A stretch of 23,948 nt of DNA from 2-02-FULL-43-13 sp043813805 (GTDB lineage Bacteria; Patescibacteriota; Minisyncoccia; Minisyncoccales; MHMH01). Position 1 is the stretch's first letter. Every line of letters starts with the position of its first letter. Positions 16,601 to 22,454 of this stretch are shown piece after piece. Below the pieces are notes generated by a model that saw only the letters and a program-made list of their open reading frames with translations, had not been told where the DNA came from and ran no database searches. The translations under genes and the position numbers were made by a program. The stretch is from assembly GCA_043813805.1 (NCBI GenBank), contig JBDRKR010000009.1, positions 1-23,948 on the forward strand, read 5' to 3'.

Positions 16601-18017
16601 CAATCACAACTTGCTGGCCGTAAAGCTGAAGGCCTGTTGCTGCTGTTAAAATAACATTGCCCGAACCCAGGGTTTGTAAAACAATTTCTCCGTTCTCCTG
16701 ATAAATCTTGGGAGAACTGACGGGCTCTGTTACATAAATGGTTTGCGAAACCACTCCGCCGGGAGCATAAAGACGCTTGCTAATTTCTTCTTCCAAATAA
16801 ACCATATTGGCTCTGACTTGGGCTAAAGCCGCATCGTCGATTTTGGTGATTTGCTGAATCGTTTCTCTTGTCACTTCTTTGACCGGTTCGACAACTTTAG
16901 AAACTTCAATTCTTTTAACAACAACCCCTTCGCCGGACCCTTGCTGTACGACTTCTTTTTCGCCCGGCTCTTTTGGCTCAATTTCCCTCCAGGGCCGGAT
17001 GACAAATTGATAAGCCTTGGCGGTAGCCCGCCCCAATCTCATGGTTTCTGATTTGAACCCGGCACTCAGATCTTTTATGCCCTCCCTGAAATCTGTTAAA
17101 TTTTGGAATATTTTTTGTTCAACTTTTTCATTGGCGGCAAAATAGCCGGTAGAAATTGATTTCAATCCATTAGAAATTTTTCCTCCGATATTAATATCGG
17201 ACACCGCTATCTCAGGCATCGTAATTCTAGGCGGGGTAATTCTAAAACTAATCAAATCTGAAATCTTCTTTTCGACTGCTCTGTTTGCAATAGAATAACT
17301 TCGGGAAATAGCGCGATAAGTATTTTCAGTCCACTCCCCCGCATCCCCGGGTGCCAAAGACAATAAAGCGTTGCCGATTTTTTCTTCAACTTTTTCGTTG
17401 GCGGCAAAATAGCTGTTTTTGACCCACTGGCTGTAATCGGAAAGAATGCCGGGCATTGAACCCAAGGTTCCCTTATAATTTACCGTTGCCGTAAAAACAT
17501 CGTCAGAAACAGTTTCCATATTTCGAACTATTTTTTCGGCGGAATGAGCGACATCGTTATAAGTTTTAAACAAACTCTCTTTGCCGAAAACTCCGCAAGA
17601 AACCATTAAAACTAAAACCAAGGCCGCAGCAAAGCCCGGCCTTAGAGTCCCCAAACTAAACCTGAATTTGGGGTAGCGAATAATCGGCAGATTCTCCGGC
17701 GGCGAATGAATAATTTGATCTTTGACGATTTTTTCTTTGACACTTCGGCTAAGCTCAGTGCGAGCTATTTTTCCCGCCTTTTCTTTTTCATGACCGTTGT
17801 TATTGATCGAATCGTTGTACTCATCCACCTTGCCCGCGTATTCTTGCAGCCACTCTTTAGTGGTCACCCAGTTTCTACCCAACTTCATTGATTTTAATTT
17901 TCCTTGCCGCGCCCTCAACGATAAATACTCTTGCGAATAAACACAAAATTTGGTTGCATTCTGTAAAGAAATGTATTCTAAATTGTCGTTATTGTTGTTT
18001 TTATTGATCCCAAGCAT
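10662..18017 (-). CDS. Giant fibre-like surface protein with cytoplasmic HTH domain and one membrane helix
   Basis: A 2451-residue protein. Residues 14-61 form a MerR/excisionase-like helix-turn-helix (SLQNATKFCVYSQEYLSLRA, LGRNWVTTKEWLQEY). A charged linker follows, then one hydrophobic segment (about 126-144). Residues about 150-440 are helix-rich with repeated YFAANEKVExKI. From about 600 to 1780 come tail-fibre-type repeats: eight copies of a LDVWG unit, many VGIGTTT turns, and an inserted YGxYN-repeat section (about 690-900). Residues about 1790-1960 look like a jelly-roll module (LSFWIYADK, FYIDQIRLYN). A segment at about 2130-2270 (GDVAENYYI, GVVSTRPALL, VALAGRVPVKI, IGDPLTSASS) resembles the Peptidase_G2 intramolecular chaperone of phage appendages. 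The C-terminus has a Cys-rich ICDEVDNDCDGEVDEDGACDG metal-binding motif and a Thr/Ser tail. The overall role is unknown. Confidence 0.9.
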   Translation of the reverse strand: MLGINKNNNNDNLEYISLQNATKFCVYSQEYLSLRARQGKLKSMKLGRNWVTTKEWLQEYAGKVDEYNDSINNNGHEKEKAGKIARTELSRSVKEKIVKDQIIHSPPENLPIIRYPKFRFSLGTLRPGFAAALVLVLMVSCGVFGKESLFKTYNDVAHSAEKIVRNMETVSDDVFTATVNYKGTLGSMPGILSDYSQWVKNSYFAANEKVEEKIGNALLSLAPGDAGEWTENTYRAISRSYSIANRAVEKKISDLISFRITPPRITMPEIAVSDINIGGKISNGLKSISTGYFAANEKVEQKIFQNLTDFREGIKDLSAGFKSETMRLGRATAKAYQFVIRPWREIEPKEPGEKEVVQQGSGEGVVVKRIEVSKVVEPVKEVTRETIQQITKIDDAALAQVRANMVYLEEEISKRLYAPGGVVSQTIYVTEPVSSPKIYQENGEIVLQTLGSGNVILTAATGLQLYGQQVVIESTSNLNPLIYLASPTRINGAVTVAGDITAGNIQATDITASVFTGTTLNLSGSISATGATSTFGGIETTGLKIATGATNNYVLTSDASGYATWQAATGGGGGGTNWVIDGSVMYSTSTVTTIGVATTTPRYLLDVWGDFAVGTSTNSTTPILYVNSGMGGQVGIGTTTLGTNLLTVGTTTPALVIANNGYIGIGTAAPVASLDIATATANGAKVINFGIDASADGSTVYGQYSTIGTGAGVVDSDHRYAYGSYNDVSVAANKGATNKYGLAYGTYNNLNVTGSGGYIIGTQNYSIGTLSAGTMSGMNNYFSPTTLTTGSTLYGAYNQIYTHNLASGTVTSFGVNNDFYNLGSAGTSTNYGVSNNARTESGDTAYHFYIDNGWGESTGGTQYGFYSNFSDTDVAYYPIYEASSLGSNILYANTRIGSTADPVSALSVTGSADFSGNVGIGTTTPRYTLDVWGDFAVGTSTNSTTPILYVNSGDGGQVGIGTTTVGTNLFTVGTTTQALFIDNAGKLGINGVTYSWPSSQGGASTVLTNDSSGNLTWAAAAGGTNTWDWIISGTTMYSSSTVTTIGVGTTTPRYLLDVWGDMAIGTTTATSSDGLSIPLLYVDSGNGAGKIGIATSSPRYSLDVWGSLAVGTSTSSIFLADSGATGNTPGITIGADISLGSIQIASSSGAITFVDTVVEASASSGTEESYSFQIDSQELFRIYAESNGSGGIQNKRVFSPSGVNFGIGTTTPRYTLDVWGDFAVGTSTNSTTPILYVNSGMGGQVGIGTTTVGTNLFTVGTTTQALFIDNAGKLGINGVTYSWPSSQGGASTVLTNDSSGNLTWAAAAGGSNTWDWIVSGTTMYSSTTVSTVGISTTTPRYTLDVWGDFAVGTSTDTSTPILYVDSGDGGFVGIGTTTVGRNLLTIGTTTPALVVTPQGNVVIGNTAVSATTELYDLYVGGGNAYFSGGVTANGNLYVGTSLTDSVGDLNLYGEDNIYLDMDYTANDSASNIIFTKDGKATELMRITELGYLGIATSSPRSKLDVWGDMAIGTSSAGKWNTGTTTPALYVYSGNGGQVGIGTTTLGTTLLTVGTTTPNLVVANNGYVGIGTTDPGWPLVVKSNSSGDRAIQVLETDSVNSAITLQGGADYGTMQIFYNGATTKGISLTSAAGAPSYFKNTGGLGIATSSPRYLLDVWGDMAVGTSTGVSAPMNYPLLYVDSGGPTGNGVGIGTTTVAGSLLTVGTTTSALVVANNGYVGIGTAGPDRKLDILDTSNPQLRLTYADNSIYTDLQTTALGHLYINPSGGNVGIGTSTPYSKLTINESSDFAFGDFNASTVDTMEGSHLNWHSNNTIYVGTSTESTIVKTGGQSLKIYASTTPEDVVVRKIFTTSQNFSNAMERLSFWIYADKIATSSATTTQLISVGIYSSANASNATTTKQIYIQEEDRWQYEEWTIAGLANATSVDELFFRIDVNDISIINFYIDQIRLYNAAERSGEMFVGKDGSLTIMGRGSVEILGADGSSNLPGIKVDSAVVELGQPLSVNTGGNVGFDYDLEFLNTGLAQITSEGPLKIMAGDSNHAENLTLATGGTGDVIVELTASSSTFMINHGWNASNTIPFIINSETYATTSLDKLGVLFQIISDASATDSTSQDDENVVFEIDAFGGYYYDGTSHASAGDVAENYYIEDENISGGDVVCFSGAPLTIEKCSQSYQNNLIGVVSTRPALLMAADFEKSRAVALAGRVPVKISAENGPIAIGDPLTSASSTPGTAMKATGAGKILGYALEPFNASSADMILAFINLQERGSGGLTVFQNLEGKIEVQTLINNKLATLFSIDEEGALVVDKIKTQQLCVGSVCVTESDFMKVFGAGVISDVGLPQNPISGSPTSTNPVCENGANRSCSSEVGACQIGVQICEQGVWGSCIGAVFPTTEICDEVDNDCDGEVDEDGACDGSPTPLIEEPITTSTEPIITTTTTPDISTSTATTTS
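10966..11009. repeat. GTCCGAC palindrome inside the giant gene, copy 2d
   Basis: Fourteen-base perfect arms GATGTCGGACTTCC / GGAAGTCCGACATC with a 16-nt loop. It is read in frame as SDVGLPQNPISGSPTST in the linker between the fibre and the Cys-rich tail. The encoded peptide resembles that of copy 2b (PTST and VG.PQ), as expected for the same element. Confidence 0.85.
14044..14404 (-). repeat. Long direct repeat in the giant gene, copy A
   Basis: Matches 14905-15265 at an offset of 861 nt (287 codons). Two runs are base-identical (14203-14264 and 14329-14404); the rest differ mostly at synonymous sites. Both encode the WDWI(I/V)SGTTMYSS ... LDVWGDFAVGTSTNST block. Confidence 0.85.
14905..15265 (-). 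repeat. Long direct repeat in the giant gene, copy B
   Basis: Partner of 14044-14404, in the same reading frame and orientation. A shorter related stretch occurs again near 16120-16260, so the unit has been duplicated more than once. Confidence 0.85.
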
Positions 18018-18030
18018 TTTAATTTTCCGC

Positions 18031-18058
18031 TTGACAATTACTCTGATTTACGTAAAAT
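18031..18058 (+). promoter_or_regulatory. Sigma70-type promoter E, opposite to the genes
   Basis: -35 TTGACA (18031-18036), 16-nt spacer, -10 TAAAAT (18053-18058). It begins 14 nt upstream of the giant gene's start codon and points away from it. The -10 is weaker than at the other three sites and the spacer lacks the TTTGC end. Confidence 0.6.
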
Positions 18059-18063
18059 AGAAC

Positions 18064-18137
18064 AAGAAGAGTCCAAACAAAAATCCCTCCACGATGTTGC
18101 AATTTAGGTCGGATAGCGTTTGGCTCTTCTTTTTTTT
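18064..18137 (+). ncRNA. Putative hairpin RNA E with intrinsic terminator
   Basis: Long closing stem: AAGAAGAG, bulged T, CCAAAC (18064-18078), paired with GTTTGG CTCTTCTT (18118-18131). The loop is 39 nt and a run of T follows to 18137. The predicted start from promoter E falls at the base of the stem. A nine-base stretch TCGGATAGC at the 3' edge of the loop recurs inverted at about 18199-18207 (GCTATCCGA). The rest of the 290-nt gap up to the rodA stop is AT-rich and holds no gene I can support. Confidence 0.55.
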
Positions 18138-18245
18138 ATTTCTTATTTTAAATTTTCTCTTTTTTGTCTGTTTTCAGGACTGATTTCTGCGCGATTTTGC
18201 TATCCGATATATAGGTATGTAAGGATTACTCTATTTTCCCGTAAA

Positions 18246-18280
18246 CAAAAAACCCTGTCAAGCCTTTTTAGAACAGGGCT
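18246..18280 (-). terminator. Intrinsic terminator of ligA-rodA
   Basis: Minus-strand stem CCCTGT/ACAGGG (18278-18273 with 18258-18253), followed by a six-T run (18252-18247). It lies about 28 nt beyond the rodA stop codon. Confidence 0.75.
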
Positions 18281-18307
18281 GTGGATAACCAATATCCCCT
18301 ATTTTAT

Positions 18308-19393
18308 TCAGTGGCTCTTTATGCTTTGTACGATACCCAAACCGATACATGTCAGAAGAAGATTACTCCCCCCATAACTGACGAGCGGCAAAGGAAGGCC
18401 GATAATCGGTAAAATCCCGAGATTCATCCCGATGTGAATAAAAATCTGCGAGAATAATAAAATAACAAATCCGACAGTAAAAAGTCGGGGGAAGTTGGTC
18501 TGAGATTTAATGGAAATTTTGATAATGCGCCAAATTATGATCAGAAACAATATAAAGACAACCGATATGCCCAAAAGTCCTGATTCTTCGGCAATAGCAG
18601 AGAAGATAAAGTCGGTTTGAGCTTCCGGCAAAAAGCCATATTGGGTTTGAGAACCCTGCATAAAACCCTGACCCAGTAAACCGCCGGAGCCAATGGCAAT
18701 TTGAGCCTGGTCTCTGGACCAACCCACCCCCAACGGCTCAAATTGGGGCAAGACAAAACTCGCGATCCTTTCTTTTTGGTAATCTTTTAAGATAACCGAC
18801 CAGCCCAGGGCCAAAAACATCAGTAAAATCAAGATTATCACAGAAAAGGTTCTAATCCTGATACCGGAAACAAGTAGAATCACCAGCCATAGGGCGACCA
18901 ATATTAAAACTTGTCCCATGTTTGGTTGGAAGAACAATAAGACAGACGGCACTAAGATATATAGGCCGGAATAGAGAATGTGCCTTATCCGATATACCTC
19001 TACATGGCGCACGGAGAAATATTTAGCCAGTAAAAGCACTAAAACAATCTTAGTAAACTCGACCGGGTCGATGGAAAGCGGCCCTATTCTATACCAGCCT
19101 TTAACCGCCCTAACCTCCGGAGCAAAAAAGAAAAGTCCGACCAAGCTTAGACACCCAATGACATATAAAATCGTGATTAGATATGGCTGATTCCTCAATA
19201 TCCGCCAATCAATTAAGGAAACCAGAAATATCAAGCCAATTCCGGCTAAGGCAAAAACAATCTGTTTTTTAAAATTCAAAAAATCAGCTTGACCCACCGA
19301 AGAACTATACAGGGCCAAAAGACCAATAACTATTAATAAAACTGAACAGATGATAATCGGCCAATCGAGTCGTTTTAAATGAATAGGTATCAT
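18308..19393 (-). CDS. rodA: RodA / FtsW-family peptidoglycan glycosyltransferase (SEDS)
   Basis: A 361-residue polytopic membrane protein with about ten hydrophobic segments. SEDS signatures: WYRIGPLSIDPVEFTKIVLVLLLAKY (family usually QPSE; here DPVE), QPNMGQVLILVALW, the extracellular loop PLGVGWSRDQAQIAIGSGGLLGQG, and LPEAQTDFIFSAIAEESGLLG, where Asp261 matches the catalytic Asp of E. coli RodA. The C-terminus (GLPLPLVSYGGSNLL) is typical. The long IAIGSGGLLGQG loop and FLPEAQTDFIF favour RodA over FtsW. SEDS enzymes polymerise glycan strands with a class B PBP. The gene starts 2 nt after the ligA stop, so the two are co-transcribed. The ligA pairing is a gene-order feature without an obvious functional link. 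Confidence 0.93.
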   Translation of the reverse strand: MIPIHLKRLDWPIIICSVLLIVIGLLALYSSSVGQADFLNFKKQIVFALAGIGLIFLVSLIDWRILRNQPYLITILYVIGCLSLVGLFFFAPEVRAVKGWYRIGPLSIDPVEFTKIVLVLLLAKYFSVRHVEVYRIRHILYSGLYILVPSVLLFFQPNMGQVLILVALWLVILLVSGIRIRTFSVIILILLMFLALGWSVILKDYQKERIASFVLPQFEPLGVGWSRDQAQIAIGSGGLLGQGFMQGSQTQYGFLPEAQTDFIFSAIAEESGLLGISVVFILFLIIIWRIIKISIKSQTNFPRLFTVGFVILLFSQIFIHIGMNLGILPIIGLPLPLVSYGGSNLLLTCIGLGIVQSIKSH

Positions 19394-19395
19394 AT

Positions 19396-21399
19396 TTAAT
19401 CTAACATGCGAATAAATGTTGCCTCGTTGATGGTTTCAACTCCTAATCTCCGAGCCTTTTCTAATTTTGAGCTTGGATTGATTCCCACCACCAAAAAATC
19501 AGTCTTTTTAGAAACGGAGGTCGTGGAGTGTCCGCCCGCCAATCTTATTTTTTTATGAGCTTCGGTACGGGTTAAAGCACTAAGAGCACCTGTGATAACA
19601 AATATTTTGCCGGCCAACTTGCCCGTACCAATCACTTTATCTGGCGGCAGTATCCTGACTCCGGCTTCAAGCAAATCGTCAACCATCTTAACGTTCTTCT
19701 TATTGCTAAACCAACTATAGATACTTTTTGAAACCTCAACGCCCACATCAGACAAGGACTCTAATTCTTGTTCAGCGGCTTCTTTGAGTTTCCTGATTGT
19801 ACCGAATCGTTGAGCGAGAACCATGGCCGTTTCTTCACCCACATGACGAACACCCAAAGCATAAATAAATCTGCTTAATGGCACCTCCCTACTATATCGG
19901 ATAGCTGAAATAAGGTTAGATGCCGACTTTTGGCCAAATCTTTCTAAAACTACCAGATCTCCCTCCTTCAATCCAAAGAGGTCGGATGGCTGAGAAATCA
20001 GGCTCTCATCGATCAATCGATCAATAATCTTTGGTCCTAAACCCTTAATATCAAAAGCTTTTCTTGATGAGAAATGATATAAAAATTCCCGCTTTTGAGC
20101 CTGGCAGTTGGGGTTAGGGCAACGCCAAATCACCTCGTCTTCCGGCTTTTTTAAATCCGAGCTGCAAATTGGGCACGTTTTAGGAAAATTAAACTCCTTT
20201 TCCCTACCCGTTCTTAAACCCTTCACAACCTCAGCCACAGCCGGGATAACATCGCCGGCTCTTTCTACGATAACCGTATCTCCGATTTTAACTCCCAATC
20301 TTTTAATCTCATCTTCGTTGTGCAGAGTAGCTCGAGAAACAACCACTCCGCCGACTGTCACCGGCTCAAGCAGAGCCACAGGGGTTACGGCGCCGGTCCT
20401 TCCTACCTGCAACTTTATGTCTTTAATTTGGGTGGTAGCCTGTTTGGGTGAGAATTTAAGCGCCCGAATCCCCCTCGGACTTTTACCGACTACCCCCAAC
20501 TTCCGGAAAAGCGCGTTACCATTAACCAACGCCACAATACCATCAACCTGAAAAGGTAAACTATCTCTTTTTTTGGCTATTTCTCGCCAGAAATCAAGTA
20601 TATCGGATAGGTTTTGGCACTCTTTGCCAGGATAGGTCTTAAACCCCAACTCCCTTAAGATTTGATGCTCTTCGGAGTGCTTCTTCTGTCCGAGGTCGGT
20701 AATTAGGCTGTAGGCCAAAAACTTCAAAGGCCGCAGACCCGCAACCTTCGGATCCAGCTGCCTGATGGAACCCGCAGCCAAATTTCTGGGATTGGCAAAA
20801 GGAGCTAAGCTCCTTTTAATCTGTTCTTTATTAAATTTTTCGAAATCCTTCTTCTCCATATAGACCTCACCCCTAACCTCTACGATATCTGGGGAAGGCT
20901 TGCCCTGAGCGAGCGGAGCGAGTCGAAGGGGTATACTTTCGATAGTTTTAAGATTTTGAGTAACATCCTCCCCCACTGTACCCGAGCCCCTGGTTGAACC
21001 AAGTTTTAAAACACCATCCTGATAAATCAGTGAGATGGAAAAACCGTCAATCTTCGGCTCACAGAAATAATCTGCTTTCTCATCGGGGGCCAGCCTCTTT
21101 ATATAAGCTTCCCAATCTTCAAGTTCCTTTTGCGAGAAAATATCCTCAATGCTCAACATAGGCACTTGGTGCGCCACTTTTTTAAAACCCTTTAAGGGCT
21201 CTCCTCCCACCCGTTGAGTGGGAGAATCCGAAGTTAAAAACTCCGGATAAAGTTTCTCCAACTGATAAAGCTCGCTTTTAAGGGAATCTAAAGCCGCATC
21301 GGAAATTTCCTGTTTATCTAACACGTGATAAAGATACCTGTGGTGGTTGACGACTTTCTTGAGTTTTTCAATGCGTTTTTTTGCTTCAGATTTTGTCAT
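19396..21399 (-). CDS. ligA: NAD+-dependent DNA ligase LigA
   Basis: At 667 residues it has the usual length. Domain Ia is at the N-terminus (YLYHVLDKQEISDAALDSL). The adenylation domain has the catalytic Lys116 in CEPKIDGFSISL, then the VRGEVYM and FANPRNLAAGSIRQLDP motifs. OB-fold (VGRTGAVTPVALLEPVTVGG), a zinc finger with CPIC and CPNPNC (about 409-432), HhH repeats and a C-terminal BRCT domain (about 590-667) follow. It seals nicks in replication and repair. Two substitutions stand out against E. coli: Leu37 where Tyr35 contacts NMN, and Leu291 where the motif IV Lys290 lies. Two short repeats lie in frame (20798-20816 and 20903-20930). A promoter lies at 21442-21414. Confidence 0.97.
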   Translation of the reverse strand: MTKSEAKKRIEKLKKVVNHHRYLYHVLDKQEISDAALDSLKSELYQLEKLYPEFLTSDSPTQRVGGEPLKGFKKVAHQVPMLSIEDIFSQKELEDWEAYIKRLAPDEKADYFCEPKIDGFSISLIYQDGVLKLGSTRGSGTVGEDVTQNLKTIESIPLRLAPLAQGKPSPDIVEVRGEVYMEKKDFEKFNKEQIKRSLAPFANPRNLAAGSIRQLDPKVAGLRPLKFLAYSLITDLGQKKHSEEHQILRELGFKTYPGKECQNLSDILDFWREIAKKRDSLPFQVDGIVALVNGNALFRKLGVVGKSPRGIRALKFSPKQATTQIKDIKLQVGRTGAVTPVALLEPVTVGGVVVSRATLHNEDEIKRLGVKIGDTVIVERAGDVIPAVAEVVKGLRTGREKEFNFPKTCPICSSDLKKPEDEVIWRCPNPNCQAQKREFLYHFSSRKAFDIKGLGPKIIDRLIDESLISQPSDLFGLKEGDLVVLERFGQKSASNLISAIRYSREVPLSRFIYALGVRHVGEETAMVLAQRFGTIRKLKEAAEQELESLSDVGVEVSKSIYSWFSNKKNVKMVDDLLEAGVRILPPDKVIGTGKLAGKIFVITGALSALTRTEAHKKIRLAGGHSTTSVSKKTDFLVVGINPSSKLEKARRLGVETINEATFIRMLD
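20798..20816. repeat. RAYT-type palindrome inside ligA, copy 4
   Basis: AAAGGAGCTAAGCTCCTTT, identical to copy 3 beside the transposase 16.8 kb away. It is read in frame as KRSLAPF just before ANPRNLAAGS, a surface loop that varies among ligases. Confidence 0.85.
20903..20930. repeat. GAGCGAG-type short repeat inside ligA
   Basis: CCCT / AGGG ends enclose a direct GAGCGAG repeat. It is read in frame as RLAPLAQG, an extension of several residues between IPLRL and DIVEVRGEVYM compared with typical LigA. I recall similar GAGCGAG-rich repeats as common in environmental bacterial genomes, but this is memory, not a search. Confidence 0.5.
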
Positions 21400-21413
21400 A
21401 TGCCTATATTAAC

Positions 21414-21442
21414 ATTATATCGCGCAGCGATACATCGAGCAA
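21414..21442 (-). promoter_or_regulatory. Promoter of the ligA-rodA operon
   Basis: Minus-strand -35 TTGCTC (21442-21437), 17-nt spacer, perfect -10 TATAAT (21419-21414). The predicted start is near 21407, leaving only about eight leader bases before the ligA ATG at 21399, with no clear Shine-Dalgarno. The transcript would be almost leaderless. Confidence 0.65.
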
Positions 21443-21455
21443 AGCTCGCTCTAAC

Positions 21456-21485
21456 AAAAAAGCGCTTAAACAAAACGTTCAAGCG
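21456..21485 (-). terminator. Intrinsic terminator of the pseudopilin operon
   Basis: Minus-strand nine-base stem CGCTTGAAC / GTTTAAGCG (one G-U) with loop GTTTT, followed by C and six T. It lies 17 nt beyond the PilX-like stop and before the ligA promoter. Confidence 0.85.
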
Positions 21486-21501
21486 ATCTGATGTTTGATA
21501 A

Positions 21502-21840
21502 TTAATAAATAATCTCGACAGCTCTTTTGGTTTCCAAGTAATCGCCGATAGATTTAATGCGATAATTGCAGTTTTCCCATATTTCGCAAGCGACCACATC
21601 CACCTGGTAGGTCGCGCCATTGCTCAAATTAACCACCGGGCCTGTTCCGAGGGGCGGATTATTACGCAGTAAAAGAATATTTTCGATGCCGCTATCAGCC
21701 GCGCAAAGAGCAATAACTGAATTACCTATTTGTTTTATCATTTTAACTTGACCGATAAAAATACTGCTCAAACCCAAAGCTATGGCCAGCATGATTGTCA
21801 TCATCATTAAAGCAAGATACAAGGACGAGCCAGACTCCAT
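21502..21840 (-). CDS. PilX-like minor pilus assembly protein
   Basis: I chose ATG 21840 (MESGSSLYLALMMM), giving 112 residues. An upstream in-frame ATG at 21864 would add the repeat-encoded MLKCLNVK. One N-terminal hydrophobic helix (SLYLALMMMTIMLAIALGLSSIF) is followed by a short polar domain. AADSGIENILLLRN is typical of PilX-type proteins, where an A-x-S-G-(I/A)-E segment follows the membrane helix. No G|FTLIE prepilin cleavage site is present, also as in PilX-like proteins. It lies last in the pseudopilin cluster, before a terminator. In known systems PilX helps initiate or stabilise type IV pili; the exact role here is inference. Confidence 0.75.
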   Translation of the reverse strand: MESGSSLYLALMMMTIMLAIALGLSSIFIGQVKMIKQIGNSVIALCAADSGIENILLLRNNPPLGTGPVVNLSNGATYQVDVVACEIWENCNYRIKSIGDYLETKRAVEIIY

Positions 21841-21864
21841 TTTAACATTTAAGCATTTTAACAT
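21841..21864 (-). repeat. 8-nt ATG repeat before the PilX-like gene
   Basis: On the minus strand, ATGTTAAA ATGCTTAA ATGTTAAA runs directly into the ATG at 21840. Three eight-base units return to the same frame, so the first and last ATG are both in frame (MLKCLNVKM). A looser stretch of similar T/A-rich units continues at about 21880-21915. Confidence 0.8.
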
Positions 21865-21917
21865 CGTAGCGTTTGTTTATTTGTTATTTGTTTATATGTT
21901 TATATGTTTAAATGATA

Positions 21918-22454
21918 TTATCTTCGTACGTCGAGGTTTCGCTGGGAAATGGTTGTTTGAATTTTTACCGACGATTGCTCTCGTCCGGTGATATTTAGGG
22001 AAATCGTCACCCTGGGCTGCAAAGAATCAAAGGGAAGTTGACGTTCTCCGCTAAGTATTACCGAAAAATCGGAAACCTGCAGGCTCTCTGAGGTTAAATA
22101 ATCGCCGTTCTCGTCTTTCAGGCGAGTGCCTTCTAAACAAAATTGCTGGCATTCATTTTGATAATTTCTAAAATTCAGACATTGGTTTATGGCGTCGAAT
22201 TCATAATTCACCCTGGAACCGCTAAGACAATTTTTGACAACGCCTCCGCTGGAGATATCGTCTTTCACCGCCATTCTTAGGGCTCTGGATATATATTCCA
22301 TTAAATATGAGGTCTGATCTAAAATTTCCTGGGTGGCCAATCCATGTTTTTGATTTTTGATACTCGAAACAAAAACACCGGAGGTAGCTCCAACCAATAA
22401 GGTAAAAATAGCCACCGCCACCACCATTTCGATTAAAGTAAAACCTTTATTCAT
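21918..22454 (-). CDS. PilW/GspJ-like pseudopilin
   Basis: I chose ATG 22454 (MNKGFTLIEMVVAVAIF), which leaves a normal short prepilin leader and gives 178 residues. A start at 22478 would add the repeat-encoded MLNCLNVK. The prepilin peptidase site is G|FTLIE with Glu at +5, followed by a hydrophobic helix (MVVAVAIFTLLVGATSGVFV). The following helix (QEILDQTSYLMEYISRALRMA) fits the GspJ/PilW family. A C-terminal beta-rich part has four Cys (NCLSGS, QCLNF, QQFCLEG). Minor pseudopilins prime pilus or secretion pseudopilus assembly. It lies between the S23-type gene and the PilX-like gene. Confidence 0.85.
   Translation of the reverse strand: MNKGFTLIEMVVAVAIFTLLVGATSGVFVSSIKNQKHGLATQEILDQTSYLMEYISRALRMAVKDDISSGGVVKNCLSGSRVNYEFDAINQCLNFRNYQNECQQFCLEGTRLKDENGDYLTSESLQVSDFSVILSGERQLPFDSLQPRVTISLNITGREQSSVKIQTTISQRNLDVRR

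Noticed and set aside
10662..18017. Tail-fibre-like repeats as a sign of a prophage
   Set aside because: No capsid, portal, terminase, lysis or integrase genes lie nearby; neighbours are housekeeping genes, and the protein has a membrane helix.
20108..20551. Plus-strand frame of 147 codons opposite ligA
   Set aside because: It is antisense to the conserved OB-fold and zinc-finger part of LigA; length is explained by codon bias of the sense gene.
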